Assembly: GCF_028858535.1 (NCBI RefSeq)
Contig: NZ_JAPMOU010000054.1
Location: forward strand, 1 to 33,324
DNA from: Spartinivicinus poritis
GTDB lineage: Bacteria > Pseudomonadota > Gammaproteobacteria > Pseudomonadales > Zooshikellaceae
Length of the DNA: 33,324 nucleotides
Reading direction: 5' to 3'
Every line of letters starts with the position of its first letter. The first letter of the stretch is position 1. A program made the translations under genes and the position numbers. This document shows, one piece after another, positions 1-8,725 of the stretch. The notes beneath the pieces are model-generated. The model was not told the DNA's origin, did no database searches, and saw only the letters and a program-made list of their open reading frames with translations.

Positions 1-80
1 CATTTGTAGCGCTGAGAACACCTCCGCTACCAGGTAAGCTACTAAATATAGCTTAGGCATGATGATAATTAGGTAATTTT
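1..80. other. Window-edge segment upstream of rfbC
   Basis: No gene can be assigned. One short frame stays open from the edge to a stop at about position 54 but does not read like the C-terminus of RmlA, RmlB or RmlD. The decamer CTTAGGCATG at 52-61 recurs at 6719-6728, also just upstream of a gene of the same cluster. The rest of the rhamnose pathway (rfbA, rfbB, rfbD), if present, lies outside the window. Confidence 0.4.
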
Positions 81-635
81 ATGAAAGTAATAGATACCAA
101 AATTCCAAATGTGAAAATTATTGAGCCAACTGTATTTGGTGATGAGCGTGGTTTCTTTATGGAAACTTGGCAACAAAAGAAATTTGAGGAATTAGTTACA
201 GGAAAGCCGACTACTTTCGTGCAGGATAACCACTCTAAATCAAAAAAGGGTATTCTTCGAGGCCTGCATTATCAAACAGAGAATACTCAAGGAAAGTTAG
301 TTCGTGTTATTTCTGGTGAAGTATATGATGTAGTTGTGGATATCAGAAAAAAATCACCAACATTTGGGCAATGGGTTGGTGTATATCTTTCGGCAGAAAA
401 TAAGCGACAACTTTGGATTCCAGAAGGCTTTGCTCATGGGTTTTATGTGACATCTGATGAAGCTGAATTTGTTTATAAATGTACTGATTATTATAATCCT
501 GAAGCAGAGATATCTATCATTTGGAATGATCCAAGTATTGGTGTTGACTGGCCAACACCAATTTTGGTTAATGCTCCTCAGTTATCGCATAAAGATATGA
601 GTGGTTTACTATTTGTTGATGCAATGAAGTTATGA
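81..635 (+). CDS. rfbC: dTDP-4-dehydrorhamnose 3,5-epimerase (RmlC/RfbC)
   Basis: This cytosolic cupin enzyme epimerises C3 and C5 of dTDP-4-keto-6-deoxyglucose, the third step in making dTDP-L-rhamnose. The 184-residue length is standard for the family. The signature LRGLHYQ places the catalytic His at residue 63, the base Tyr is at 132 (VYKCTDYY), and the IPEGFAHGF strand is present. The upstream AATTAGG at 70-76 is a plausible ribosome binding site for the ATG at 81. The stop codon overlaps the wzm start in an ATGA arrangement, so the two are probably translationally coupled. The other rhamnose genes are not in the window. The assignment is secure by family; that rhamnose is used by the downstream glycosyltransferases is inference. 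Confidence 0.95.
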   Translation: MKVIDTKIPNVKIIEPTVFGDERGFFMETWQQKKFEELVTGKPTTFVQDNHSKSKKGILRGLHYQTENTQGKLVRVISGEVYDVVVDIRKKSPTFGQWVGVYLSAENKRQLWIPEGFAHGFYVTSDEAEFVYKCTDYYNPEAEISIIWNDPSIGVDWPTPILVNAPQLSHKDMSGLLFVDAMKL

Positions 636-1432
636 AATATATAATTTATTTGAAAAATAATAGGGGCTTATTAAAAAAGCTTGTTAAAAGAGATATTGAA
701 AGTCGTTATAAAGGGTCTTTATTGGGGTTTTTATGGGCAGTTATTACTCCATTAATAATGCTTTCAGTTTATGCAACTTTTTTTACAGTTGTTTTTAAAG
801 CTAAATGGGGAGGAATAGAAGATGAAAGCAAAGGTATGTACGCGATCATTATCTATTCTGGAATTATAGTTCATAGCTTTGTTGCTGAGTGTCTAAATAG
901 ATCTTCAGATGCTATTGTTAGTAATAAAAATCTAGTTAACAAAGTAGTTTTTCCTCTTGAGATTATTCCTGTATCAATGCTTGGATATCCTTTTATAAGT
1001 TTAAGTATAAATACTATATTGATAACACTTGCTGTTGTTGTGATTAATGATGGTTTTTTAAGTGGCACAATATATTTTGTAATCTTATTTTATATCTTAA
1101 TGTTGTTTATTGGATTAAGTCTATGTTGGATTATTTCATCCATTTCAGTATATGTAAAAGATATAAAACAGGTATTGCCACTGATTACTTCGTTGTTAAT
1201 GTTTATCTCACCCATATTTTATTCTGTTGAAATTTTACCACCAAGTTTACAAATATTTATGTATATTAACCCATTGACTTATCTGATAGAGGTTTATAGA
1301 GATATAATAATATGGGGTAATCCTCCTAATATACAGCTATTATTGTTTTTTACTTTGGTTTTGTTTTTTGCAGCAAGTTTATCCTTTAAGATTTTTAAAA
1401 AATTAAAGAAGGGTTTTGCAGATGTTATGTGA
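632..1432 (+). CDS. wzm: O-antigen ABC transporter permease (Wzm-like, ABC-2 family)
   Basis: This is the inner-membrane permease of a polysaccharide exporter that moves finished undecaprenyl-linked glycan to the periplasm. The 266-residue protein has an amphipathic N-terminus with the typical ESRYKGSLLGFLWAVITPL stretch, followed by about six hydrophobic segments (near residues 32-54, 70-90, 108-135, 143-170, 177-195 and 233-250). That is the topology of the ABC-2 membrane family (Wzm/RfbD/KpsM). It starts inside the rfbC stop codon and its own end overlaps the start of the ATPase gene by 11 bases. The gene is very AT-rich, like its neighbours. Pairing with an adjacent Wzt-type ATPase makes the O-antigen or similar glycan role likely; the exact polymer is unknown. 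Confidence 0.92.
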   Translation: MKYIIYLKNNRGLLKKLVKRDIESRYKGSLLGFLWAVITPLIMLSVYATFFTVVFKAKWGGIEDESKGMYAIIIYSGIIVHSFVAECLNRSSDAIVSNKNLVNKVVFPLEIIPVSMLGYPFISLSINTILITLAVVVINDGFLSGTIYFVILFYILMLFIGLSLCWIISSISVYVKDIKQVLPLITSLLMFISPIFYSVEILPPSLQIFMYINPLTYLIEVYRDIIIWGNPPNIQLLLFFTLVLFFAASLSFKIFKKLKKGFADVM

Positions 1433-2813
1433 CTCTATAGCAATTAAAATTGAAAACTTAGCTAAAGACTATAAAGTATATAAAAAACCTGAAGATAAAT
1501 TAAAAGAAATGCTTTTTTCTAATTTCTTCAGTCTTTTTAAAATTGGCACAAAAAAATATTATGAAGTTTATACTGCTTTAAAGTCAGTATCATTTGAAGT
1601 AAAAAAAGGAGAAATAGTTGGAATTTTAGGGAAAAATGGGTGTGGTAAGTCTACATTATTGCAAATTATTTGTGGAACATTACCCTCAACAGAAGGAAAT
1701 GTTGTTGTTAGTGGGAAAGTTGCTGCATTGCTTGAACTAGGTGTTGGTTTTAACCCTGAATATACAGGAATAGAAAATATTTACTTTTACGCATCCATAT
1801 TAGGATTGACTAATAAGCAGATTGAAAAAAAAATAAATAGAATTATTGAATTTGCAGATATAGGTGACTTTATCAATCAACCTGTAAAGACATATTCAAG
1901 TGGTATGTATGTTAGACTAGCATTTTCAGTAATTGCTCATGTAGATGCTGATATATTAATTATTGATGAAGCCCTTGCAGTAGGTGATGCTTTTTTTATA
2001 CAAAAATGCATGCGATTCATTCGTGAATTTATAAAAAAAGGAAGAACAATATTATTTGTTAGTCATGATATTAATTCAGTGATAAATCTATGTAATAAGG
2101 CAGTTTGGATAGATAACGGGATAGTAAAAAAAATAGGTGACCCCAAGTCTATCTCAAACGACTATTTAGCTGAGCTTTATAATAGTAGTAACACTAACGA
2201 AAAAAGTAATGAGGTAAATAGTAAAGATTACAGAAGTAAGCTTGGTATAAAATCCGAAACTACTTATGATATAAGAAGAAAGTTGCTGATAACAAGCAAC
2301 CTAAGGAATGACTTAGAAATTTTTTCTTTTAATGATGAAAGTAAGTCTTTTGGTTGTAAAGGAGCCGTTATTACTGATGTAATGTTGTTAACATCAGATA
2401 AAGAAAATATTTGTTGGACTATTGGAGGAGAGCAAGTAATTTTATATATTGAAGGAAAGTCATTGATTAATATTTCAAAACCAATTATTGGCTTTTGTGT
2501 AAAAGATAAGCTTGGGCAACATATCTTTGGTGACAATACATACTTAGCGTATATAAATAAAAGTGTATCTTTAAAGGAAAATGACTTATTTTCCAGTGAA
2601 TTTGCTTTTAACATGCCAATATTGCCAGCAGGTGATTATAGTATTTCTGTTGCTATTGCTGATGGGGATCAGTCAAGTCATCAGCAACACCACTGGATCC
2701 ATGATGCTATCATATTTAAATCTCATTCCTCAAGTATTAGTTCAGGCTTAGTAGGTATTCCAATGCAGTCAATAAAGCTACATGCTTCTTCAATGGAAAG
2801 TTCTTATGAATAA
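1422..2813 (+). CDS. wzt: O-antigen export ABC ATPase with C-terminal glycan-recognition domain (Wzt-like)
   Basis: This is the ATPase partner of the permease. Walker A (GKNGCGKST, about residues 70-78), the ABC signature (YSSGMYVRL, about 160), Walker B (ILIIDEALAVGD) and the H-loop (FVSHD) are all intact. After about residue 265 there is a roughly 195-residue beta-rich extension typical of the Wzt C-terminal carbohydrate-binding domain. In characterised systems this domain recognises a terminally modified glycan before export. The next gene carries a methyltransferase domain, so a methylated or otherwise capped chain end is a reasonable inference. I chose the ATG at 1422 because AAGAAGGG at 1407-1414 lies 7-8 bases upstream; a TTG at 1416 is also in frame. 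It overlaps wzm by 11 bases and the next gene by 8. Confidence 0.93.
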   Translation: MLCDSIAIKIENLAKDYKVYKKPEDKLKEMLFSNFFSLFKIGTKKYYEVYTALKSVSFEVKKGEIVGILGKNGCGKSTLLQIICGTLPSTEGNVVVSGKVAALLELGVGFNPEYTGIENIYFYASILGLTNKQIEKKINRIIEFADIGDFINQPVKTYSSGMYVRLAFSVIAHVDADILIIDEALAVGDAFFIQKCMRFIREFIKKGRTILFVSHDINSVINLCNKAVWIDNGIVKKIGDPKSISNDYLAELYNSSNTNEKSNEVNSKDYRSKLGIKSETTYDIRRKLLITSNLRNDLEIFSFNDESKSFGCKGAVITDVMLLTSDKENICWTIGGEQVILYIEGKSLINISKPIIGFCVKDKLGQHIFGDNTYLAYINKSVSLKENDLFSSEFAFNMPILPAGDYSISVAIADGDQSSHQQHHWIHDAIIFKSHSSSISSGLVGIPMQSIKLHASSMESSYE

Positions 2814-5625
2814 AGAAATCCAGTTATTAAATTCTACAGGTGAAAGATTTGTTACTGAACTTGAAGGTATCATTAATTTAGAGCATTGGCATCGATATTT
2901 TTATGTATTAAAACATTGTGAAAATAAGACTGTCTTAGATATTGCTAGTGGTGAGGGATATGGAAGTTATTTGGTATCAAAAGTAGCAAAAAAAATATTT
3001 GGAGTCGACATAGATAAAGACTCTATTTCTCATGCAAAAAATAAATATCAAAATAAAAATTTAGAATTTATTGAGGGGGATTGTACAAGGATACCTTTAC
3101 CATCTTGCTGTGTTGATGTTGTAGTAAGTTTTGAAACAATTGAGCATCATGATCAACACTTGGATATGATGAGAGAGCTTAAAAGAGTTTTAAAACCTGA
3201 TGGTATACTAATTATATCTTCTCCTGATAAGGCAGAATGTAGTGATAGAAATGGTAATTCTAATATTTACCATATTAAGGAACTGTATAAAGATGAGTTT
3301 AAAAACTTAGTTAAAAATTTCTTTAAATATCAAGTATGCTTTGAACAAAGAGTAACAGTAGGTTCAATTATTTTACCAGAAGATAAGGTTACTAATTTTG
3401 TTAATATTAATTTGGAAAATAAGGAAGATATAAAGCTAAATGGCTTATATAGGCCTATTTTTTCAATTATTATTGCTTCTGATACTCAAGTAAAAGCCAA
3501 TGAAGGCAGTTTATATGACTATCCTATAGAAAGAGCATTTGAATTTTTTAAAAATGACGAATCGTTTAGTGAAGCTGTTAGCTATATAGCTCATTTAGAA
3601 AATGATATAAATACTCTTAATAAACAGCTTATAAAATCAAATAATAGATTAGCAATATTGTTATCATCAAATAGCTTTAAAATAACAAAACCATTAAGGA
3701 AAATTAGAAGTATAATTTCAAACTACCCACGTTATTTAGTTCACTTAAAAACTATTATAAGGAAAACTAAGTTATATAAGCCATTATGTTACATGGCTAG
3801 TAAATTCTTTGTGTTTAAAAAAAAAATTAAAGAGCTGCCTTTTTCTAAGGATAATTTAATATTAATCGAAAAGTTTTCTAAAAATAGAAGTGGGGGAGTA
3901 AGTATTGCATCTTCAGAAGTAACTAATTATTCTGATTTGCCACATATAGATATTACAGTTGTTGTCTATAATAATTCTCAATGGATTGACGATTATATAA
4001 ATAGCCTATTACTTCAAAAATATCCATTAGATAAAATAAGCATGATTTTTGTAGATAATGGGTCAACTGATGAATCTCTCAATAAATTATATCAAATTAG
4101 TGAAAGATATATAGATATATTTTCAAAAATAACTGTGCTTAAATCAATTAATAATGGATTTGGTGCTGGGCATGATTTAGCTATTAAAGATTCTCTAAGT
4201 GACTTAGTCTTGGTCAGTAACTTAGATCTAAAATTTGAAAAAGATGCTATTATTAATGTTATTAGGAGTGCGTTAGCTGATCAGGTAAATAGCTCAGATA
4301 TAGCATGCTGGGAGTTAAGACAAAAACCATATGAGCATCCAAAGTTTTATGACCCTGTAACACTGGAAACACCTTGGTGTTCACATGCATGTGTTTTATT
4401 ATCTAGGCGTGCATATAATGTTGCTGGTGGCTATGATAAAAATATATTTATGTATGGAGAAGATGTTGAGTTTTCTTATAGACTTCGAAGTTTAGGATTT
4501 AAATTAAGATATATTCCTTCTGCTGTTGTATACCATTATACATATGATGAAATTAATATAATAAAGCCATTACAGTTCTCAGGTAGCTTATTATCTAACT
4601 ATCTTATTCGGCTACGCTATGGTCATGTTAAGGATAAGTTAATAGGTTTGGTTCTTCAGATATTGATCATAATTAGGGGTGCAAATTTTAAAGGTAGTAG
4701 ATCTCTTGCTTTTGGTAATGTAACAAAAATGATTTTTTTGACTCCTAGATTTTACCAGTCCAGAAGAAAAATAGTTAATGAAAGCTTCCCTTTTTACTAT
4801 TTTGACTATGCACTCAATAGAGAGGGGGCGTTTTATAATTTATGCGAAAATACATTAGGTGAAGGTGCTGATAAACCACTTGTTTCGATTATTACTAGAA
4901 CTTATAAAGGACGGGATTATTTATTAAAACAATGTGCTCAGTCTGTATATAACCAAACTTATGATAATATTGAACATATAATTGTAGAGGATGGTGGAGA
5001 TACTGTAAAACAAACAATAAAAGATATTAAATCTACTCTAGGGGAAAGTCATCTTGTAAAATATATTCCATTACCCAAGCTGGGGCGCTCATTTGCTGGT
5101 AATAAAGGATTAGAAAATGCAAGAGGTAAATACGCAGTTTTTTTGGATGATGATGATTTGTTGTTTTCAGATCATGTAGAGGTTCTTGTTAACACTCTTG
5201 AAAACTGTGCAAATATTGTTGCAGCCTATAGCTTAGCATGGGAGGTTGGAACAGAGTTTTTTGAAGGTGGATATATTGAGAAATTTTATCAAATGAATAG
5301 TCGTTTTATTCAAGAATATGATAAAAATAAATTATATGAAGAAAATTATATTCCAATTCAATCGATAATGTTTAAAACAAATTTATTTAAGGAGTCAGGT
5401 GGTTTTGATGAAAATGTAGAATACCTTGAAGACTGGTTGCTTTGGATAAAATATAGTTTATATGGGGATTTTAAGCTGGTTAAAAAAACAACATCTTTAT
5501 TTAGGACCCCTAGTGAATCAACTATACGGTATGAACGACAAAAACAACTTAACAATGCATATAGTATGGCTATAAAAAAGAGAAGAGAGATACTTGATGA
5601 ATTTAGAAGTCGCATCATTAAATAG
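2806..5625 (+). CDS. Three-domain methyltransferase / double GT2 glycosyltransferase
   Basis: The 939-residue protein has three enzymatic modules. Residues 1-200 form a class I SAM-dependent methyltransferase (motif I VLDIASGEGYG at about 43-53, acidic end of strand 2 GVDID). A linker at about 265-300 contains a short coil and the SNSFKITKPLRK motif often found between such modules. The first GT2 domain starts near 382 (DITVVVYNN, VDNGSTD, MYGEDVEFSYRLR). The second starts near 690 (LVSIITRTYKGRDYL, DDDD metal motif at about 780, EDWLLW near 875). The ATG at 2806 is preferred over 2782 because GGAAAG at 2795-2800 sits just before it. It overlaps wzt by 8 bases and the acyltransferase gene by 29. 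It probably assembles and methylates the exported chain; linkage specificity cannot be read. Confidence 0.9.
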   Translation: MNKEIQLLNSTGERFVTELEGIINLEHWHRYFYVLKHCENKTVLDIASGEGYGSYLVSKVAKKIFGVDIDKDSISHAKNKYQNKNLEFIEGDCTRIPLPSCCVDVVVSFETIEHHDQHLDMMRELKRVLKPDGILIISSPDKAECSDRNGNSNIYHIKELYKDEFKNLVKNFFKYQVCFEQRVTVGSIILPEDKVTNFVNINLENKEDIKLNGLYRPIFSIIIASDTQVKANEGSLYDYPIERAFEFFKNDESFSEAVSYIAHLENDINTLNKQLIKSNNRLAILLSSNSFKITKPLRKIRSIISNYPRYLVHLKTIIRKTKLYKPLCYMASKFFVFKKKIKELPFSKDNLILIEKFSKNRSGGVSIASSEVTNYSDLPHIDITVVVYNNSQWIDDYINSLLLQKYPLDKISMIFVDNGSTDESLNKLYQISERYIDIFSKITVLKSINNGFGAGHDLAIKDSLSDLVLVSNLDLKFEKDAIINVIRSALADQVNSSDIACWELRQKPYEHPKFYDPVTLETPWCSHACVLLSRRAYNVAGGYDKNIFMYGEDVEFSYRLRSLGFKLRYIPSAVVYHYTYDEINIIKPLQFSGSLLSNYLIRLRYGHVKDKLIGLVLQILIIIRGANFKGSRSLAFGNVTKMIFLTPRFYQSRRKIVNESFPFYYFDYALNREGAFYNLCENTLGEGADKPLVSIITRTYKGRDYLLKQCAQSVYNQTYDNIEHIIVEDGGDTVKQTIKDIKSTLGESHLVKYIPLPKLGRSFAGNKGLENARGKYAVFLDDDDLLFSDHVEVLVNTLENCANIVAAYSLAWEVGTEFFEGGYIEKFYQMNSRFIQEYDKNKLYEENYIPIQSIMFKTNLFKESGGFDENVEYLEDWLLWIKYSLYGDFKLVKKTTSLFRTPSESTIRYERQKQLNNAYSMAIKKRREILDEFRSRIIK

Positions 5626-6649
5626 AAATAATAACTTTAACTTTGTTAGATTTGTCGCTGCATTTGCTGTTTTATATCGTCATATGTTTGATTTATCCTT
5701 TGGCGTGCCACATACTGCAGATCCAATTGAAAAGATATTTAGTTTTTCAGTTAGTAGTATAGCTGTTGATGCATTTTTTTTTACCAGTGGCTATTTAGTA
5801 TATAAGAGTTTAGTGTTACGGCGTAATTTAATTAGTTTTACTATGTCAAGAATATTAAGGGTATTTCCAGCACTGATTATTGCTCTGTTATTTTCTATAG
5901 TTGTGGTTGGTGGATTGAGTTCATCATTAAATAGTTTAGATTATTTTACAAGTACTGAGGTCTGGAGTTACTTTGTAAACAACATCTTTTTATTTGATGG
6001 AGTTATTCAATATTATCTCCCTGAAGTGTTTACTGATAATCCTTATCCTAATGCTGTTAACGGCTCTTTGTGGACACTTCCAGGTGAAGTTCACATGTAT
6101 ATATTGATTGGCTTTTTTTATTTTTTCGGGGTTACGGAAAGTAAAGATAAAGTAAGCTCTATTTGTTTGTTTATTTTTTTTATATATATACTCAATCATA
6201 TTGGAGTTTTTAACTTAGATGGATCTTTTAAAATTTATTTAAAATTTTTTGTTATGTTTTTTTCTGGAGTATTGTATTATTTGTTCGCTGAAAAAATTAA
6301 ATTAAACCTATATTTATTTGTTGTCGCGATGTTTTTTTTAGTTTTCTTCTTTAATAATAGTTTTGTGAGAATTTTATATCCATTGTTATTGGGTTATGTA
6401 ATACTTTATTTTGTCTTTGCTGTAAAAGGGAAGGTGTTATATTTTAATAAGTTTGGCGACTATTCCTATGGAATTTATATATTTTCTTTTCCCATACAAC
6501 AGCTTGTGATTTACTTTCTTATTGCAAACGAAAGTTTTACATTTAAATATGCACTAATAATTTCAGCATTTTTAACGTTATTATTATCAATTTTCTCATG
6601 GCATGCCATTGAAAAACCTGTACTAGGCTTAAAAAAATACTTCTCATAA
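5597..6649 (+). CDS. Acyltransferase family 3 membrane protein (OafA-like O-acetyltransferase)
   Basis: This is an integral membrane acyltransferase of the OafA/NodX/YrhL superfamily, which transfers acetyl or other acyl groups onto surface sugars. The N-terminus NNFNFVRFVAAFAVLYRHM carries the family's conserved Arg-His pattern. Around ten hydrophobic segments follow, with the conserved FFFTSGYLVYKS and NGSLWTLPGEV segments and a C-terminal SYGIYIFSFP...WHAIEKP block. The 350-residue length is typical of versions without an SGNH domain. The ATG at 5597 follows a purine-rich AAGAGAGA ribosome site; a TTG at 5594 is in frame but less likely. It overlaps the preceding gene by 29 bases, so it is the last member of the overlapping operon. 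The substrate is inferred from context only. Confidence 0.9.
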   Translation: MNLEVASLNRNNNFNFVRFVAAFAVLYRHMFDLSFGVPHTADPIEKIFSFSVSSIAVDAFFFTSGYLVYKSLVLRRNLISFTMSRILRVFPALIIALLFSIVVVGGLSSSLNSLDYFTSTEVWSYFVNNIFLFDGVIQYYLPEVFTDNPYPNAVNGSLWTLPGEVHMYILIGFFYFFGVTESKDKVSSICLFIFFIYILNHIGVFNLDGSFKIYLKFFVMFFSGVLYYLFAEKIKLNLYLFVVAMFFLVFFFNNSFVRILYPLLLGYVILYFVFAVKGKVLYFNKFGDYSYGIYIFSFPIQQLVIYFLIANESFTFKYALIISAFLTLLLSIFSWHAIEKPVLGLKKYFS

Positions 6650-6732
6650 GGATCTTCTAATCATTTATTATATTTTTTACTGTCTATAAGATATATAGGT
6701 ATTGTATCAAAAGCTTATCTTAGGCATGCTAT

Positions 6733-7539
6733 ATGAAACTACTTGTTTCCCTTGTTGTTTTCAAACAACCCTGGGACTTAATAGAAAAGGTAATTGACTC
6801 GCTTACTGAAGCAATAAACGAATCCAAAATACTTTTTGCTTCAATAGTTATTGTTGATAACTACTGTGATACATCATTAAATGAAAGTTTATGTCGTAAA
6901 TATTCCAATATAAATAAAAAATTTGATATAAGGATTATTCAAGGGCAAGGTAATTTAGGATATGGTTTAGGCAATAACTTGGCTATTAATGCGATTGGTT
7001 ATGATTATAGCTTGGTGCTTAACCCTGATGTGATTATTCATCAAGGAGCATTGAAAGTAGCTTTTGAATATTTTAGTAATAACAATGATGTTGTACTTAT
7101 TTCACCCAAAATACTGAATGAAAAAGGTGCTTTAGAGTCTGGTATCAAATCATACCCATCATTACTTGTTTTATTACTTAGGTTCTTAAATATCAAAAAA
7201 CTTAATAGATTTTTCAATAAAAGGTTAGCTAATTACGAGAACCACCTAGTTGTTTTAAGTAATAATGTTGCTGATGTTAATATTATAAGTGGATGCTTTA
7301 TGCTGTTTCGTTCATCAGTCTTAAAAGAACTTGGTGGATTTGACAGACATTATTTCATGTACTTTGAAGATTTTGATTTATCAATTCGTGCAAGAAAAAT
7401 GGGCCGCGTTATTTATCACCCCGAAGTAGTAGTCACTCATTATGGTGGAGGAGCTGGCAAAAAAGGCCCTAAGCACATCAAATATTTTGCCCGGTCAATG
7501 ATAACTTTCTTTAATAAGTATGGTTGGAAGTTGATTTAG
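6733..7539 (+). CDS. GT2 glycosyltransferase, rhamnosyltransferase-like
   Basis: A 268-residue cytosolic GT-A fold transferase. It has the nucleotide-binding start LLVSLVVFKQPWDLIEKVIDSL, IVIVDN, NLGYGLGNN, the LVLNPDV metal-binding equivalent of DxD, and the C-terminal GGFDRHYFMYFEDFDLSIRARKMG block typical of WbbL-like rhamnosyltransferases. The ATG is preceded by TTAGG. An 83-base gap separates it from the acyltransferase gene, and it lies 25 bases upstream of the epimerase gene in the same direction. Together with rfbC this fits addition of rhamnose to the glycan, but donor specificity is not visible in the sequence. Confidence 0.87.
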   Translation: MKLLVSLVVFKQPWDLIEKVIDSLTEAINESKILFASIVIVDNYCDTSLNESLCRKYSNINKKFDIRIIQGQGNLGYGLGNNLAINAIGYDYSLVLNPDVIIHQGALKVAFEYFSNNNDVVLISPKILNEKGALESGIKSYPSLLVLLLRFLNIKKLNRFFNKRLANYENHLVVLSNNVADVNIISGCFMLFRSSVLKELGGFDRHYFMYFEDFDLSIRARKMGRVIYHPEVVVTHYGGGAGKKGPKHIKYFARSMITFFNKYGWKLI

Positions 7540-7564
7540 TAGGGCTTGATAATTTGGTTTACTT

Positions 7565-8524
7565 ATGAATATCCTAATAACGGGTGCCACTGGTTTTGTT
7601 GGCCAATCCCTTTGTAATTTTCTTAGCCGAAAAGAGCAGGTTAACTTAATAGTGGGAGCTAGTCGATCTGAAACTAAAATTAATGGTTGTCATAAAACCA
7701 TTAATTTATACTGTGATAACGGGCAGATAACTGTTCAGGATCAACTGGTAAAGCACCTTCAAAATATTGATGTAGTTATTCACTTGGCTGGTCGTGCTCA
7801 TGTGATGAGAGACTCAGGGTTTGATATAGAAGCAGCTTATTATAAAGCGAATGTTGAGTATACATGTAAACTTGCTGAAGCTGCAGCTCAGTCAGGAGTA
7901 AAGCGTTTCGTATTTTTAAGTAGTATTAAAGTAAACGGTGAGTCAACTAATCATCCATTTACTGCTAGTGATATACCTTCACCTGATGACACTTATGGTT
8001 GTTCTAAGAAGTCTGCAGAGGAATGCTTATTCAAAATAGCCAAAAACTCTACTCTTGAAGTAGTTGTTATACGTCCCTCACTAATTTATGGAGAGGGAAT
8101 GAAAGGCAACTTATCGTCTTTATTAAAACTGGTAAAAAGAAGAATACCGCTACCATTGGGAGCAGTGAAAAATAAGCGGAGTCTATGTTCACTTGATGCT
8201 CTTTGTAATCTAATATGGCTTTGTGTTATGCACCCTAACGCAGCTAATCAAGTGTTTTTGGCTGCAGATAATAAACCAATTTCCACTGTGGAATTGGTGA
8301 ATGCAATTGCTAAAGGACTTGGGGTGAAAGCTCGTTTTATTAAAATACCTCAATTTATTCTGAAGCTAGTGGGTTTCTGTTTAGGAAAAAAAGATCAAAT
8401 GGAACGTGTTTTAGGTAATTTGGAAGTGAATGTTGAGTATACGACTGAAACAGTTGAATGGACTCCGGAGCAGGATACACAAACTGCGCTGGCAAGATTA
8501 CTTTCATCGACCTCAAACTTTTGA
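7565..8524 (+). CDS. NAD-dependent nucleotide-sugar epimerase/dehydratase (extended SDR)
   Basis: An extended short-chain dehydrogenase of 319 residues. It has the Rossmann motif TGATGFVGQSL near the N-terminus, VIHLAGRAHVM, the FLSSIKVNGE strand with the catalytic Ser/Thr position, and the YGCSKKSAEE motif supplying the catalytic Tyr and Lys. RPSLIYGEGMKGN is the substrate-binding loop. The family is that of UDP-GlcNAc/UDP-glucose C4-epimerase-like proteins (such as WbpV) that usually sit next to an initiating transferase of the WbpL type and to WbpM. Here WbpM follows but no WbpL-type gene is present. The gene closes the AT-rich part of the cluster. Exact reaction (epimerase or reductase) uncertain. 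Confidence 0.85.
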   Translation: MNILITGATGFVGQSLCNFLSRKEQVNLIVGASRSETKINGCHKTINLYCDNGQITVQDQLVKHLQNIDVVIHLAGRAHVMRDSGFDIEAAYYKANVEYTCKLAEAAAQSGVKRFVFLSSIKVNGESTNHPFTASDIPSPDDTYGCSKKSAEECLFKIAKNSTLEVVVIRPSLIYGEGMKGNLSSLLKLVKRRIPLPLGAVKNKRSLCSLDALCNLIWLCVMHPNAANQVFLAADNKPISTVELVNAIAKGLGVKARFIKIPQFILKLVGFCLGKKDQMERVLGNLEVNVEYTTETVEWTPEQDTQTALARLLSSTSNF

Positions 8525-8725
8525 AACATTAATTTAATCCTACTTTTATATTTACGTTATCATTTCTAAAACGAAAATGATTGTTTAGTCGTTTACTTCA
8601 TAAATTGCATTCCTATAAATTATGTCCTAATTCCATACAAGTTTAAGCTTGTTGCAAATACTTGGATATGTTTCTATCTGCTACTTTATTTTTAAGTTAT
8701 GTTCTTCACTAAGCCTTTTCTTAGA
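8525..8725. other. AT-rich gap between the epimerase gene and the wbpM-like gene
   Basis: About 200 bases without a convincing gene. A weak inverted repeat, ATCATTT at 8559-8565 with AAATGAT at 8574-8580, could form a small hairpin. No U-tract of terminator quality follows. In many related clusters an initiating undecaprenyl-phosphate sugar transferase occupies this position. Nothing of it remains visible here. Confidence 0.4.
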
